A stretch of 64,000 nt of DNA from Luscinia megarhynchos (taxonomy: Eukaryota; Chordata; Aves; Passeriformes; Turdidae): positions 10,944,406-11,008,405 of the forward strand of contig JAPFBE010000002.1 of assembly GCA_034336665.1 (NCBI GenBank), given 5' to 3'. The position numbers and the translations under genes are program-made. The notes beneath the pieces were generated by a model. It searched no databases and was not told the DNA's origin. It was given only the letters and a program-made list of their open reading frames with translations. The number at the start of each line of letters is the position of its first letter. The first letter of the stretch is position 1. Of the stretch, positions 39,941 to 53,300 are shown one piece after another.

Positions 39941-40514
39941 GTAAAAGCCAGTTCTATGCAGAAGCCTGAGTTCTTGGTTTGACACAGAGATTACCTGTGT
40001 GGGAGGGGTGTGGATATTGCACCCTGCACTGTGCTGAAGGTTGGGCCATTGGGTGTAATGGCCAGTCTTACCCTTATACTCCTAAGTCAAACCCAGTTCT
40101 TTCCTGGTTTCCAGTCAGAAGAGATGGAGAAAGGGGGTAAAACAGATGAGAACAAAAAAGAAGATCACTACTTCTGAAACATGCATCCCTGCCCTCATTC
40201 CTGACCCCATCAGAGGCCCCAAATGCCCTCACCCTTGTGAGGGCCAGTTCTAGTTGTGTTGACCCAAAACAGGATAAAGAAATAAGCAATATATCTGTTT
40301 GCCATATTCTAGGTAAGAAAGCTCATAGACAGCAGGAACAAGCCAGGACAGGTTTTGATGCATCTGACCTGCAGACTCACTCCAGTAATGGACATGGAAG
40401 TCTTCAAAAGGTCTTTCATCTTGACCCATAAACTCTTTGTTGTCTTCCATCCCCAGACAGAGCTCCACGCACTCCAGCAGCTCTCTCAGCTAAAGGAAGA
40501 TTGCTTCTCCTCAT
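39941..40514. other. Unique non-coding sequence
   Basis: Slightly GC-richer than average. Short frames overlap on both strands with no family signature. Confidence 0.5.
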
Positions 40515-40608
40515 AAAATAATTTGGGTTGGAAGGGACCTTAAAGCTTATCTAATTCCAACCCCCCTGACATGAGCTGGAAACTTTCCAGTAGACCACGT
40601 TGCTCGAA
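40515..40608 (-). mobile_element. CR1 LINE 3'-end remnant
   Basis: TTTGGGTTGGAAGGGACCTT, then a 'CTAATTCCAACCCCCCTGACATGAGCTGG' block and 'AGTAGACCACGTTGCTC', match the reverse complement of a CR1 3' end. Homology stops abruptly at about 40608. At roughly 94 bp this is a strongly 5'-truncated copy. Confidence 0.85.
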
Positions 40609-43440
40609 TGCTGACCCACCCCAGCCTTCCCATCTTCCCATCCTGAATCCTGAATTTCCTCAAAATCCTGTATGGCCCCCATTACTACACTCATGGGACC
40701 CACCAGACCTCTGTGATTCCCAGAGGATGACCACAATGTCACTGCACAAATTCATCGTGCATTAGTATACAGCTTTCCTCTTCAGAATTCAAATACAAAG
40801 GAGACATAGAAGATAGCTAGAGGATCCTCGATGTAAATAGGTAGACTAAATAAAAGAGCAATGGTCAGGACAGAAATTGCAATTTAATGCAACTATGTGC
40901 TTTTAATGTAAAATACTAAAAAGCATAAAAATGGATTTCACTAAATGAAGCCATGTTAAACTATCTACCCCACCCTAAATCTAAATCTTAACCTTTTCTG
41001 TCTGCTTGAGGACATCTGTGTTATGCTATGAGTAAATAAATGAGGCCTTTCCTTGTTCTTTTCCTTGTAAATTCAGTATGATTTAGTGCTTTGAAATATT
41101 ATAGTACTGTAATGTGAATAAATGCAACTGTTCAGAGGGATAAACCTAGAAAGCCATGCCACAGAACATTATTGGCAGTGTTAAATTCTCACCAAAAAGA
41201 AATTAGAGGTTAACTCTTCCTTTCTCCTGGCACTACAGCCTGTGCAGAGCAACAAAGCGATGGAAAGAATTTCCTGGGGCATTGAGTCAAGTTTGTACAC
41301 ATTCATGGAAAAGCATTTCATAAATCCTGTTTATCCAGATGAAGGTTTTATATGGGTATGCCCTGAGTGTATTGCATGCCCCGCTCCTGTTGGAATGCTG
41401 TTAGGGAACAGTGACCCAGAGCATCTTCAGTAGTTGTCAGAGACTGATCCAGATCACACATCTGAGATGACAGCTTGGATTCAGATATCCAACAAGTTCT
41501 AGCAGGTGCTTAACCCAGGGGATCCAAAGCCACAATGAGCCCTTCGGTAAATTCTGGATTCTGTTTCACTTTTCCTAAATTTTGGAGCAGCCCAAAGAAG
41601 GATTATGGGCAATCTGTTAATTATCTGTTAATAAATGCAGGCTTAGATGAGTGTTTTGTGGAATAGTTTCATTGTGGTGTTAGGGATGTTTGCTTGTCAA
41701 GAGATAAACTATTTAAAAAGAAGTGAAGCTAGTGGAAAAATCAGGCATTCTTGATAGCTCCACTTGATTCTCTAGCACGTGAAATGTTAATGGGAAACCA
41801 CTCTGCACAGCATCCTATCCTTTATCTTCAAATAACTGCATCTTTGTCAATTTTATTTTTAACTTTTTCTAAATTACCCTAAAATTGTTAATTCCCCTTT
41901 TTCAAATCATAACTTTGTCTCTCTGATGCCACTCCAGTGACCATCAGGAGTTACTATCACAACTTTGCTTCCTAGAATGGCAGTGTTTTGCCAAGCAGGC
42001 CAGCCAAATTGTTGCCTCTGATGATTTTTGGCAGTGAGCTATCAGTCTGTAGGGTCACAAAACTAGTGCATGCATAACTAAATTTGTCTAAGGGAAAAAT
42101 ACAACATTCAAATAACACTTTTAACCCACATATCATGAATTTTTAATATTATCACACTGCTTGCAGCTTCCAAATACCTGCTACAGCCAGAAATTCAGGG
42201 ATTTTTACCCAAAGTAGACTAGACCTCTCTACCACCTCATTTTAGTACTAATATGTGCCCTGTAAAAATGTTGATATGTGATTCACAAAGAGCATATTCA
42301 TTCCATTGTGCATACAGGCACACACGAATTTGGGTGCACATATATATAATTTGTGTATTTGTGTGTGTGTGTTTGTGAATATTTAGCTACGTATATATAT
42401 ACATATATCACAGTAATTTAAGGCCATGGATCTTTTTTCTAGAAAAGCAAACCTTATAAACAGTCTATTACCTGTCTGGATGCTCACATCTAGCAGAGGG
42501 CTTGCAATTATGCAACTATTTTGAAAACAACCCCCAGTTCTCTAAAATAACAACTGTGCAACCAATGCAAGGAAAATAATTCTACTCAGAATAAAATCAG
42601 TATGAAATCAGGCAAGTGTGAATGCCTGCAAAGTAACTATTTTGTTACATCTTTTTATGACATAATTATATTGATCTGAAAGACACTCATCCAGAACCAC
42701 AACCTTTTCTACCCAAAGAAAAAAAACCTGTATAATCTTTTCAATCACTTGATATTCATGGTCTTACTCAAAGGTCTCTGAATATGTCATGTGTGTAATA
42801 CCAATGCAAAATTTGGCACTATAGTCACTACCAGCAATATGTTTCAATAAGGTAATTTTCTTGCTGCCTAAGAACATCAGCAGGGTGCAATCCTGAACAA
42901 AAACAGGCTATGACATCTTATTCAAGCATACCTCTGGAGGACAAAACTATACTTTATTAAAGGAAAATGGGATTTCAGGATTGTTTTGACAAGTGGTAAA
43001 AGCATGTACCTCACTTTACATACAGTAGAGGGTTTAAAATTCAAAGTGCTTTTGTAGCCACCGTTAAGTAAAGGCTGGAAGAAAAATACTGCCATTGTAA
43101 TTGGGTTATGCAAATATACAAATGAAGCCTTGCAACCTATATTGTATAGATTTTTGTACTGGGCTGCATGATATAAAACTAAGATGTAAAATACAATTTT
43201 CCTTCTTTTACCTGTAAAGAAATCCTTTCATTTTTACTTAAGAAGAAAGAACACGTTTATTCTTTCTATAGTTAGCATAAAAATCCTTTAATAATACCAG
43301 ATATGAACATTCATTTCCACCAAGCATATTCAGTTTTCTCTTCTGTTTTTTATATTTTGCATTAAAATATTTTTTTTTCCTGTGTTCCCCATCACTTCCA
43401 CAAGTTATTATTAAAGGAAGGGGAAACAGTACAAATAATG
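40609..43440. other. Non-coding sequence with TG/TA microsatellites
   Basis: No confirmed gene. A possible but weak exon-like stretch is at 41239-41355 (see findings). A mixed (TG)n and (TA)n microsatellite lies at 42340-42410. Confidence 0.5.
42340..42410. repeat. (TG)n / (TA)n compound microsatellite
   Basis: ATATATATAA, then GTGTATTTGTGTGTGTGTG, then GTATATATATACATATAT. Both parts are interrupted. Confidence 0.85.
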
Positions 43441-43522
43441 TTTTTGTTTGGGTTTTTTCGGTTTTTTGCTGGGTTTTTTTTGTTTTGTTTTGTTTTGTTT
43501 TTGTCTTTGTTTTTGTTTTTTT
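43441..43522. repeat. T-rich (GTTTT)n tract
   Basis: Imperfect GTTTT and GTTTTTT units on the + strand, ending in a T-run and TTAAAAACCC. Confidence 0.9.
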
Positions 43523-44523
43523 AAAAACCCACTAAATTTAAAGTATACACGTTTTTAGTGTTGGATTCTCCCTAGAGTATTAAGATACCAGGTCAGATAC
43601 TTGTGAGATACTAAGCACGTGGTGGTGAGAGATGATAAAGCAATAGATGATAAAATAATATATTTTTGCCATTGATCTCAGCACGAATAGAATCAGTCCT
43701 TAGGACCATCTGCCTTCCTCTAGGGTCATGTTTGTGTTTATACTTTTAAGTGGTTGGTGACCATGTGTAAAACCTGCTCCTAAACTTGAAAAACACTGAT
43801 ATAGTGCTTTGTGCATTAGGAACACATTGATATGGAGAGCATGAATTGAGCAGTTTGGCAAGATTGCAAGCTAAGAGGAGGCTGTGCCATTATAGCTCTA
43901 AGTGAAAACATGCAAAAAAAAAAAAAAAAAAGTCACTCCCAAACATTTGTACTATAAATTGCCACCAGATTTGTTGTCATTTGTTTATCTGAAAACAGAT
44001 TTATGCTCTTTTATTTGAAATCTGTAACATTTTGTTGCCCAAAAGAAGCACATTCAGAATAATATGCAAGATGACAACCATCTCTGCTGGTAATGCACTG
44101 TTAGAGTGGGTGTAGTACAAGACTGAGCATACTTAATATACACAGTGCCAGGGTTATTTGGAAGATCTTAGCCTAATTTATTTGACTAATAACACTATTA
44201 AGCAGCTAATAGGGCAATTTTAACCAAACTGAAATCTTCAGGTTATACAACTTACCTCAATTATCACCTCTGTCAGATGAGAAATTATTGATGGCTGCTT
44301 TGGACTAATCTCCTTGAAATCCATACTACACTTTATTACTGCTGTTTCTGCATATTCAAAATGCCCATCACTGCAAAGGGAAAATGTCATCAGCAAACTG
44401 AAGGCTTGACAGCAGGACTGAAAGGGATGCCTGCTAAAAGAAATTACAGTGATGGATACTTTAGCATAGCAGTGGCTGTTGAGGTGAGTATGTTGGACCA
44501 AGAGCAGTTGGTAAACTGATTTA
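43523..44523. other. Unique non-coding sequence with poly(A)
   Basis: A run of 18 A at 43914-43931 is not preceded by any recognised retroposed sequence. A minus-strand frame of 87 codons at 44238-44501 has no family signature. Confidence 0.55.
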
Positions 44524-44676
44524 TTTTCATTTTCATTTTCATTTTCATTTTCATTTTCATTTTCATTTTCATTTTCATTTTCATTTTCATTTTCATTTTC
44601 ATTTTCATTTTCATTTTCTTTATTTTCATTTTCATTTTCTTTATTTTCATTTTCATTTCCATTTTCGTTTTCTTTC
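44524..44676. repeat. (TTTTCA)n hexanucleotide microsatellite
   Basis: About 16 uninterrupted TTTTCA units (44524 to about 44618) are followed by interrupted copies with CTTTATTTTCA insertions and single-base changes. The antisense frame reads as alternating Lys-Met, purely a product of the repeat. The perfect core suggests active length variation. Confidence 0.95.
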
Positions 44677-46025
44677 AGAAGAAGTACTTTTCAAAATTTT
44701 TCTTTATGAAGACGCTAAACTCAGTTATAATTTTTTTCATTTGTACCTCCCTCTCTAAGAAAGTTATAACACTTTATGGATAGACTGATGAAGAAGAGAA
44801 TGAGTATTTTTACTCTTTGGAGTTATGTAAAACTTCTTGGGTAGCTGCAGCCAGCAGGTTTGCTAAAGGCAATTCACTGACAGAAATATTTTGATTTATG
44901 ATTTAGGTTTTTTTCATTTTAAATTGTATTGTTGTTTTATTTTATCTGCTTTCACCATTGGTCATTCCACTAGGCACTTGTACATCACTCTGTCCCCAAG
45001 ACTAAAAAACACAGTACAGCCAGGTACTATAGAAAATGTTTAGAAATGTCACATCCTCATTGTCTCTGTGCTTTTTATCCATCTGTGACTTCCCATCCAG
45101 GCTCACCTGGTACCTTACTTTTACCATGGTGTCTTCCCCTTCATGTTAGTTACCCAACTATTTAAAAGCATTTGTTCTAGCCAAATTCTGGCATTCTGCA
45201 GTTTTCATGATTCCTCCAAATATTTGACAGGCATATTTGAATTATGTACTGGGGAAGTGAATTGGGATGAGTCTCAAAACTATCAAACGACAGAAATTAG
45301 CACTTGAAAAAAAAATACATACATGCACATACACAAGTAAAATCCAGTGTCTAGTATCTTATATACAGCTAAAATATATTTCTTTATGACAAACATAGTT
45401 GTACTTAACTGCATACTTAAACATTATGAAGGAAATAATTGTCTTGACCTCTAGCAATGAACCATTGTGTTGAAATGTAGAGATTTACACCCTTGGCATT
45501 TCTGTATTTGAAATAATGAAACCAAAGGGATCACTGCACATTCATATAAACGCCTGAACTAATATAAGTTTATTTTCACCTATCTTTTAATATTGACCTA
45601 CATTGTGCTGTTTATAGCAACTCTTTTACTGCATAAACTACCAAAAGGAGGAATAAACAGACAAAATGGGTAAACTCTCTGGAGATTAACGATGGAAATC
45701 TTTTTTATTATCTATGAAAAGAGCACAGCACACATATATGGATGGCAGTGAAAAAGAGTTTGTTGGGTAGGAGGTTCACATATTTGATGGAGTGGGAAAT
45801 GGGTAAGGAAATATACATCATATTTTTCCAGCCACCAAGAGTTTAGCAGTCTTACCATTCTCAATTATCAAAGCCTTGAATCCCATCTTCCTGTCTTAGT
45901 GTCTACTTAATACAGTAAGCAATTTAGATATACAGCAAAGCCTTACCTAATATGATAAGTTAAAAGTGCATATTTCATTTTGGTTTTTCAAGCCCCAAAA
46001 TTTAAAGCCTAGTGATGCCTGTAAA

Positions 46026-46043
46026 GGGGATGGGATGGGGGGG
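46026..46043 (+). other. Compact G-quadruplex motif
   Basis: GGGGATGGGATGGGGGGG offers four G-triplets with loops of one to three bases, which meets the usual sequence rule for an intramolecular quadruplex. It stands alone in AT-rich DNA with no visible promoter. Confidence 0.7.
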
Positions 46044-49000
46044 AAAGGAAAGGAGAAACAAGCAAAGCAAAGTTAACTCAGAGATATGAATGGAGTATCA
46101 GCAGTGAACTAGAAGTTAGAAACAGTGAAAAAGTTGTCCAGAACTGAGCAAAGAAATGTTAGACTTCAGGAAGAGGAGTGCTAGCAGAGGTTAGACTCAG
46201 CTCTATGAATTCACTCCTATGTGATTCCTCTCATGTCTATTTTGAGTAGGGGAGCACCCACTGAAGCTAAACAGATACTTGAAGCATCAACAATTCTGCC
46301 TCCAGCTGAAAAAATAAAATAATCTGCAATATTTTGCTAACCTCTCAGGGTGAAACAAAGGAAATCTGTGAAGTCTACAGGTCTATTCACTATGTGTGAA
46401 GCTAAACGTTTGCTTCATTCTTTCAGGGCCAGGACTTAATGAAGGTCATATATTTGCAATATCTTGACAAATATCTAAAGAAACACCTGTATGATTATAT
46501 TACCAGAAAATTTGGAAAACGTACAATCCATTCAAAATTTTTCAGCACATTATCTTTCTCTCCTAGCTTTCAGAAATTCTAACAAAACCTTAATTTTTAG
46601 TGTCAACTTTATGCAGAGGTATTGCATAGTACTTCTCATTGACTGTAGAAAACCAGGTCTCGTTAGAGGAATAATACTGAAGTGTATGATATAGTGCACT
46701 AGTGTTGCTCATGGATTCTGAGTAGAATGATACACAGCCAAAACTTTTATAAAATGAAAGACAGTCTAATGTTAAATCCATATTTTTATTTAGGCTAACT
46801 ACTGCCAAGTCACACTCTTTGGGGGTTCCATACTTCTGGGATCTTGGATATATAAGGCACATTACTTTTTCAAAGGCCTTAGAGGACTCTGGAAGAAAAA
46901 TATCTGAACAGGCTCAAGTATTGTTATTGATTCCGAGTAATCAAAAAAAAATATTAAAATATGCAAGCTCTCTGACAGGATTAATGTGGTCACCAACTAG
47001 AGTGTTATGGGGATGGAAGGCAAGAGCTCAGCCTAACTCACATATGGAAAATAGCTTGGAGATGAAAGCAAACCTGTGTGGTCCAAGCTGTCTATAAGCT
47101 ACTTTATGCAGAAATCTCATAGCTCTCACATATTTAATACAGCTCCACAAGGATTGTATTATAGGCTCCAAGAGATTCAGATAATTAAGAGCCTTTGTTT
47201 ACAGCAGGCATGCAGGGGATTGCATTCCACCAGAACCTACCAAAACACAAGGATTTCTAAACTTGGGAGAAATCTCAACTCCTTTAAGTTAGGCATTGCT
47301 TCTTCCCATTGGTGTCAAAAGCTTAGTTTTACTGTCATTAGTTTTTACAAGCATAATCAAAATTTCCTTGCGACATTTGATGCAATTGTCCTTTATGAAT
47401 TGAGTTTATTTCCACTGAATTAGATCTTGTCTCTACCTAAAAGGCAAACAATAGGCCATTCTCATACCCTAAGGCTATAAAAGGGAAGATATGCACACTT
47501 TCCACCTAATTCTTATATTCAGTTTTGCTCAAGGTTTGTGATAATACTTTCCCCTTTCAAATTTGTGAATGGGACTTGGAGAAAATAATCTTGTTCGCTT
47601 GGTATTTTCATCTCAATTTTTTGTATTGTGTCTTTCAGACAATCCAGAGAAGGCTGAGATAAATATCCCAGCTTTTGAATGTTCATCCAGAGGACTCAAA
47701 ATAAAAAATGGTGGCTGTTACTCTGAAGTGTGCTTCTATATAAATTCTGTTCTCTAAGAATAGCCGCAGTTGTTGTATCACTCTGGTATGGCAGAAGCAC
47801 TGGGTGGGGTAGCAGAAGGAATTACTTTACCTGCTGATTTATAATTTTATGGCTTTATTTCAGATATATAGATTATATATATGTATATTCTGATGTATAT
47901 GTGTCTTCTTTCTTATGCGTCACAGCCCAAAAATACCCTGTGTTTATGCTGCATACTGAAAAAACAGTCAGGGCAAAGGTAACCTGCCTAAAAAAGGATA
48001 AATAAAAAGAGGCAAGAAGTTGCTCAGAAGAGATGTCCTTAGAGTTGGTCAAAGATAGATTAAAATTAATAACTTGCAGTGTAGATCACCGTGTGTCTTT
48101 TTGTGAAAACCCGGTTGTTGGTGGTGACATCAGAACAGTAAAGCCTTCTTTAGTTTACCAGGCTAAATAAACCAAATATTTTTTATTTGTTTCTGCTTTT
48201 TTCCTTGACTTTTCATTCCCATATCCATCCTTCATATGTTTTATTGGCAATTTATACAGCCAGCGGAAGACACCAAAGCCTTAGCAACAAGATCTTCTGA
48301 TGTACAAACAAAATGCATTTAATTTGACTCAGTGTATTACAAGCATTATAATCCCTCTTCTGATTTCAACATGATCGACTAATCTCATCTGCTCAGAGGG
48401 ATAAGCCTTGTCTCAGCCATGATGACAGGCTTAGAGAATGATAAAAATTAGGGCATTCTCACAGATTATATACTGTAACAACAGATAAGGCTTATGAATA
48501 AAGAATTGACTACAGGTGGTTATTTGTAGAAATGTACTAGATTAAGGGGTTAATGTTAGAGAAGTACAATGTCATTTGTAGTTAAATCATAGATACACAC
48601 AAGTGTGGGAAAATCTTTCTCGCCTGTGTAAACATCAGGGGAGATGAAGCAAATTTCATAGCTCGTTTCACAAGCAGTCAGAATGAGCAAGAACATTCTC
48701 CAAAAAAAGGATAACCCTAATTTGCACTCTAGAAGTTCAGTTTGGTAACTACTTGTCTTGGGCAAAACAGAAAGGCAAAAGAAATCTCCTGAGGCGAGGT
48801 GGCAAGAGGAGCATTACTGTGGCTTTTTGTAACTGTCTGGAATGCTTCAGCTTAGTCCCAGGTAAATTTAGTGCTTATGATTCTTCTGTTTGGATTTGTA
48901 AAGAACATATGGTACAGCAATAATGGAAGAAGTGCGTGAGGCAAGGGGTAAGCTCCCTGACCGTAGAGCAAGACCGCCAGATACACACATCTTACCAGCA

Positions 49001-49730
49001 AATGGTAGCCTTGGGTGATTAAATCTCAGTGCATTGCTGTGAAAAAGTAATGAAACCCATATAGTAACAATGCAGGAAATGCAATTACATGCCATCTGCA
49101 TGCTAGATTCACATTCAATCTTCCTGGGAAAAAAAAAACCTCAAAACAAACCTGACACGCTTCTTCAATCTGTTAAGCTTAAGTAAATGAAAGAACTAAA
49201 TAAGCAACTATTACTTTTCCTAACACTTTTTATCCTTGTTTTGAAAAGCACTTCCTGTATATCATATTAATATCATGTGATGTGATCTGCAGACACTTAA
49301 CAGAAACATCTGTGGAGCAAAGGATTATGTCATCACAATGTGACACACATTACTTCAAAGTATTACTTTATTAATATTAATATTAATAAATTATATAGCA
49401 AAACTAATTATGCAATTAGACACCATACATATACAATATAGGGCAAATAAGTATTATCTCTACCTGTCTTAATTATTGTTGCATACCATGTATTCTAATC
49501 TATTTCTTAACCTTCTAAATAAACAAACAAACAAAAGATCTTGCTTCTAGCCTTCACTATATTTAATTGATAAGTGGTTATTTATTTTTTTGGATTTTTT
49601 TTTTTGACTCTGCATTCTGAATACCTCAAGAAAGTAGAATCATATTTGATATTTATTTTGTGATGGCAGAAATTAATAGTTTTCTATCCAGTAATTGCTG
49701 AAATTAATAGGTGGCTACAATCCTGACTAC

Positions 49731-49763
49731 TTTTTTGTTGTTGCTGTTGTTGTTGTTGTTTTT
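49731..49763. repeat. (GTT)n microsatellite
   Basis: GTT units with one GCT interruption, flanked by T-runs. Confidence 0.9.
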
Positions 49764-49899
49764 ACAAAGTTAATTATCTGAATGTTTTAAAGCAACAAAT
49801 TAATGAATAGGACTGAATTAGTTCTCAGAATGAAGCACCAAGGAAAAAAGTGGTTCAACCTTGCAAATAAACAAAGATAATACGAATTTACAAGAATAT

Positions 49900-50380
49900 T
49901 GTTTCACACCCATAATCTACTATGAGTAGATTTAGAGATAGGGGCTGGCATTATTAAGAGTTTAAGTTTAAACCACTTGAACTTAATGCAAACTGAATGA
50001 GCAAGCTGGAGAGACCAAATATCCGTTTTGTTTCCATAGGAACTCCTCCCACAGAAATCTGCCACCAAATGCTGGTTGGCAAGTAGAAACGCTCCCAAAG
50101 AGCATGTCTGGCAGCACGCACACCCGAGCTCCCCTGTTGCTACCTTTGCTCTCACCAGCAGGCATGTGCAAACCAGCCTGTGAACAGCCCTGGAGAAGCG
50201 ATGCCCCAGACAGCAACAGACACGTCAGCTCAACCAAGTAGGTGTGCCTCTTATCCCGAGTAATTGATATGTACTGCTGGGAATGTGCTCCCCAGCAATC
50301 ATCCTACTTAAAATGTGCACGCCGTCTTTCTAGGATGCCAATTAAGTGCATCCTTCTGCAGTCGCTGACACTAGATTAAA
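49900..50380. promoter_or_regulatory. Candidate conserved non-coding element
   Basis: Balanced composition with several CG dinucleotides (for example around 50036, 50090, 50119, 50127, 50198 and 50320) in a window where CG is otherwise rare, and no simple repeats. Minus-strand frames of 83 and 84 codons overlap in different phases with no domain. Retained CG and motif density suggest selection, but only a comparison between species could show it. Confidence 0.25.
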
Positions 50381-53300
50381 CCTTATGGTTTAAACAAACA
50401 TTAGAACTGCATAAACCAGAAACAGCATGACAAGTCTGACATTTTCCTGGCTCCTACAGCATTGCATTGCTGTGCCACGGTACAAATCCATGATGCAGCA
50501 TTTTGCTAAAGGACATCTTCTTTGATAAGTGTCATGCTCTTTGGCACCACGTGAACAATGCAGTCTCCTGATCTGGAAATACATGTAAAGACTTTTTTTA
50601 AAAATAATGATAAAAATGCAATGAAAAAGGGGAATTGAGGCTGCATATTGATGATAATACTCTAAGGAAGGTCTTTAAAAAATACCTTAATGGTTTCATA
50701 AGTTTGACTCATGAGCATAGAGTTCATCTAATTGGGTGAGAACATGACACTAGAAGCAATATGATAATGAGCCAACATCTAGTATTTAAGAATTAAAAAA
50801 TCAAAAGCATAATTTTCAAAGAAATATTGGAAGATTTTGCAAAAATCTGGAGTCTGAGGAAAAAACAAGTGAGGACCATTCGTGTAGTTTTAACACAGTT
50901 TTGGTTAAATGGATTAAAAACCTGTGGTTGAAAGTGTGTCACCCATAGTACATCAGAAACATCTGTTTCTTCTGACTCTGGTATATAAAACTCTTTACAC
51001 TTTGCAATTGCAAAAGAAAATAATGAGTCTTAAAGTGCTAAGTACTAGTTTATAACAGAGGTGACAGTCCCAGGCTGCTGCTGCTTCTCTGTCAGAAATT
51101 TTGTAGGTGCGCCTGCTTTTTGACTCATGGATTAAGAGCAGCCCCTGGAAGCTGAAGGATTGCAAATACAGGAACGTCTTGAGGCCTTATCTTTGGATCT
51201 AAGTGAGAATGGAAAGCACAAGAACTCTGCAGACTGTGGAGGTTGATTTAAGACACTTCTGTTCACATAGATTCCCGAGATCTTTCTCCAACTGTGTGTA
51301 TTTATACTGTGCTGACAAACACAGCAGGTAGGAGTTTTGGGGGAGAGGGATATCTTCATTCCATCACCTTTCCTCTAGCTGTCCCTGCTACATTGGATGC
51401 AAGAAGACATAGATAACTGAGAGCTTTGCACTTAAAGCCTTTGATATACTCATGACCTTTTGCAAAGATGACCATACACTCTTCAGGAATGTGCCAGCAA
51501 TTCAAACCACATCACAACTTAGGAAATTCATTGCCAAAAATCTTATTAATAACCCAATCAATTTAAATATGACCTTATATAGAAAGCATATTCTGCAGAA
51601 ACACATTGGATTTTTGCTTATCTCAAAAATACACTACAACAACTCAGTTCAAAATTAATTTTTTCCTTTTCCCCCATCATTGCGGAATGAAAGGTTGAAA
51701 CTGAGATTTCCTTTTTCCATGTCACTGCATATTATAAATGCAGCACAAAGAAAGAGACTAACATAACTGGATGTGCAGGAGGTAAATTGTAGTTTCTATT
51801 GTAGTTTCTCATGACTGTTTTGACTAGTTAAATCTCAAAAGAAGCTATATAAAGTTGGGTCATTTTTCAGTAAAATATATAAAGACTTGAAAGTGAGCTG
51901 CAAGATGCTTACATAGTCAGACTGCTACAAGCAACCATAATTTAAATTCCAAGTCCAACCTGAAAGCAACTGCATCTGTAGCAGGACAAGTTTTTAAGTC
52001 CTCCCCTGATCTGTCTTTCCAATTGCAGCTAACACTAGGCAAGTATCATGCAGAGCTCACGTGCAGAGTAAAGGAACATCTGAAATGTCCATTAGCTCAC
52101 TGATATCTCCAGTGAAACCTAGGCCTAAATAGCAGCTACTTCTATGTCTTGTTGATCTTTAAAGTTTGAAAATAAGACATTCCCTGTCTTCCAAGATCTT
52201 GCCACAAAGCATCAAACTTCTCGTGTAAAGAGAAGATGGCTTGTTATATATCTGAAATTTTTATTCAAGCCCTAAAGACTTTTGTTGAGGGTATAAAATA
52301 AGTAAGAATGTCTGTGGGGAATCATCATCTGTTTGTGGCAGGCAAGAAATTCCAAAAATGTTTGGTCTGTTTTGCTCTGTGCTCTTGAAGAAAAGGTTGT
52401 ATTTCCTTTTTCAGTGCCCATAATCTTTTTAGAACCTTTTCTTTATTGAGCCCATAAACACCACAGACTGAAGCTGCAAATCATCAGAAGTCTGCAGAAA
52501 CTCCATCAAGGAAGCTGCAGAGTAAATGGCAGTGAAAAGTTGATGTTCACAACAATAGGCAGTTCACTAACCTCCTGGTAGCATGCAAGACACCTGAGGT
52601 ACTCAAAAATAATGCAGAGGACTGCATTATAATGTATAATGGAGGACATGGTCTCAGTACGACATGGTCAATGCACAGGACCAAGATTCAGGAATCTTAA
52701 ACATATACAAGTTCCCTACCACTGTTCTTCACTAGTCTGGTTTTGTTGACACTGTCTAATTATGCAAGGGCTTTTAAAATGTCTTGTTGACAAAGTCAGT
52801 GTCTTTTCTGACTTTTGACAGAAGTTGCCAAGTCTGAAGAAGCAAAATATGAAACTGCATTATAAAGCAAAAATCTGTAGGAAGTTAAGGAAAGAATTGA
52901 GGATGATCAGAACAGAAACATTCTCAACTTTGAAAATAATTTATTTGCCATACATAATTTCAATGTTTTAACATTTGAATGATAGGACTATAAACAAAAC
53001 TGGCTTTTTTCAGATTCATTGGGTGCTTTGGTGTTTATACATCCTTTGTACAATCTGGTGTTACTGTGGGGATATATTCCATTTTCATTTCAGAGACTGC
53101 AAACTTCTTGTCTATTATGCTGGTCAATAACCATATGAAGCTCCTAGAATTATCCATCTACCTATTTTGCATATTGGTTTTTTAAATCAAAAGATTTAAC
53201 ATCTTTTTTAATACATAGCCTGAAACAAATAAAAGATTGATTCTCTAAAACAGATGTAAATTACAACAGAAAATATAGATTTGTTTTATGAAGAGAAAAA

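Larger units (their letters stand above)
44677..49899. other. Unique non-coding sequence
   Basis: No confirmed gene. Items within it are the G-run cluster at 46026-46043, overlapping frames of 90 to 115 codons at 46590-47423 without a recognised domain, an acceptor-like site before 47639, and small (AAAC)n (49520-49536) and (GTT)n (49731-49763) repeats. Confidence 0.5.

Noticed and set aside
43914..43931. Poly(A) of 18 bases as the tail of a processed pseudogene
   Set aside because: No coding or SINE-like sequence lies upstream and no flanking direct repeats are seen. The same holds for the A-run at 35843-35859.
44444..44662. Lys-Met repeat protein on the - strand
   Set aside because: The frame is a direct translation of the TTTTCA microsatellite.
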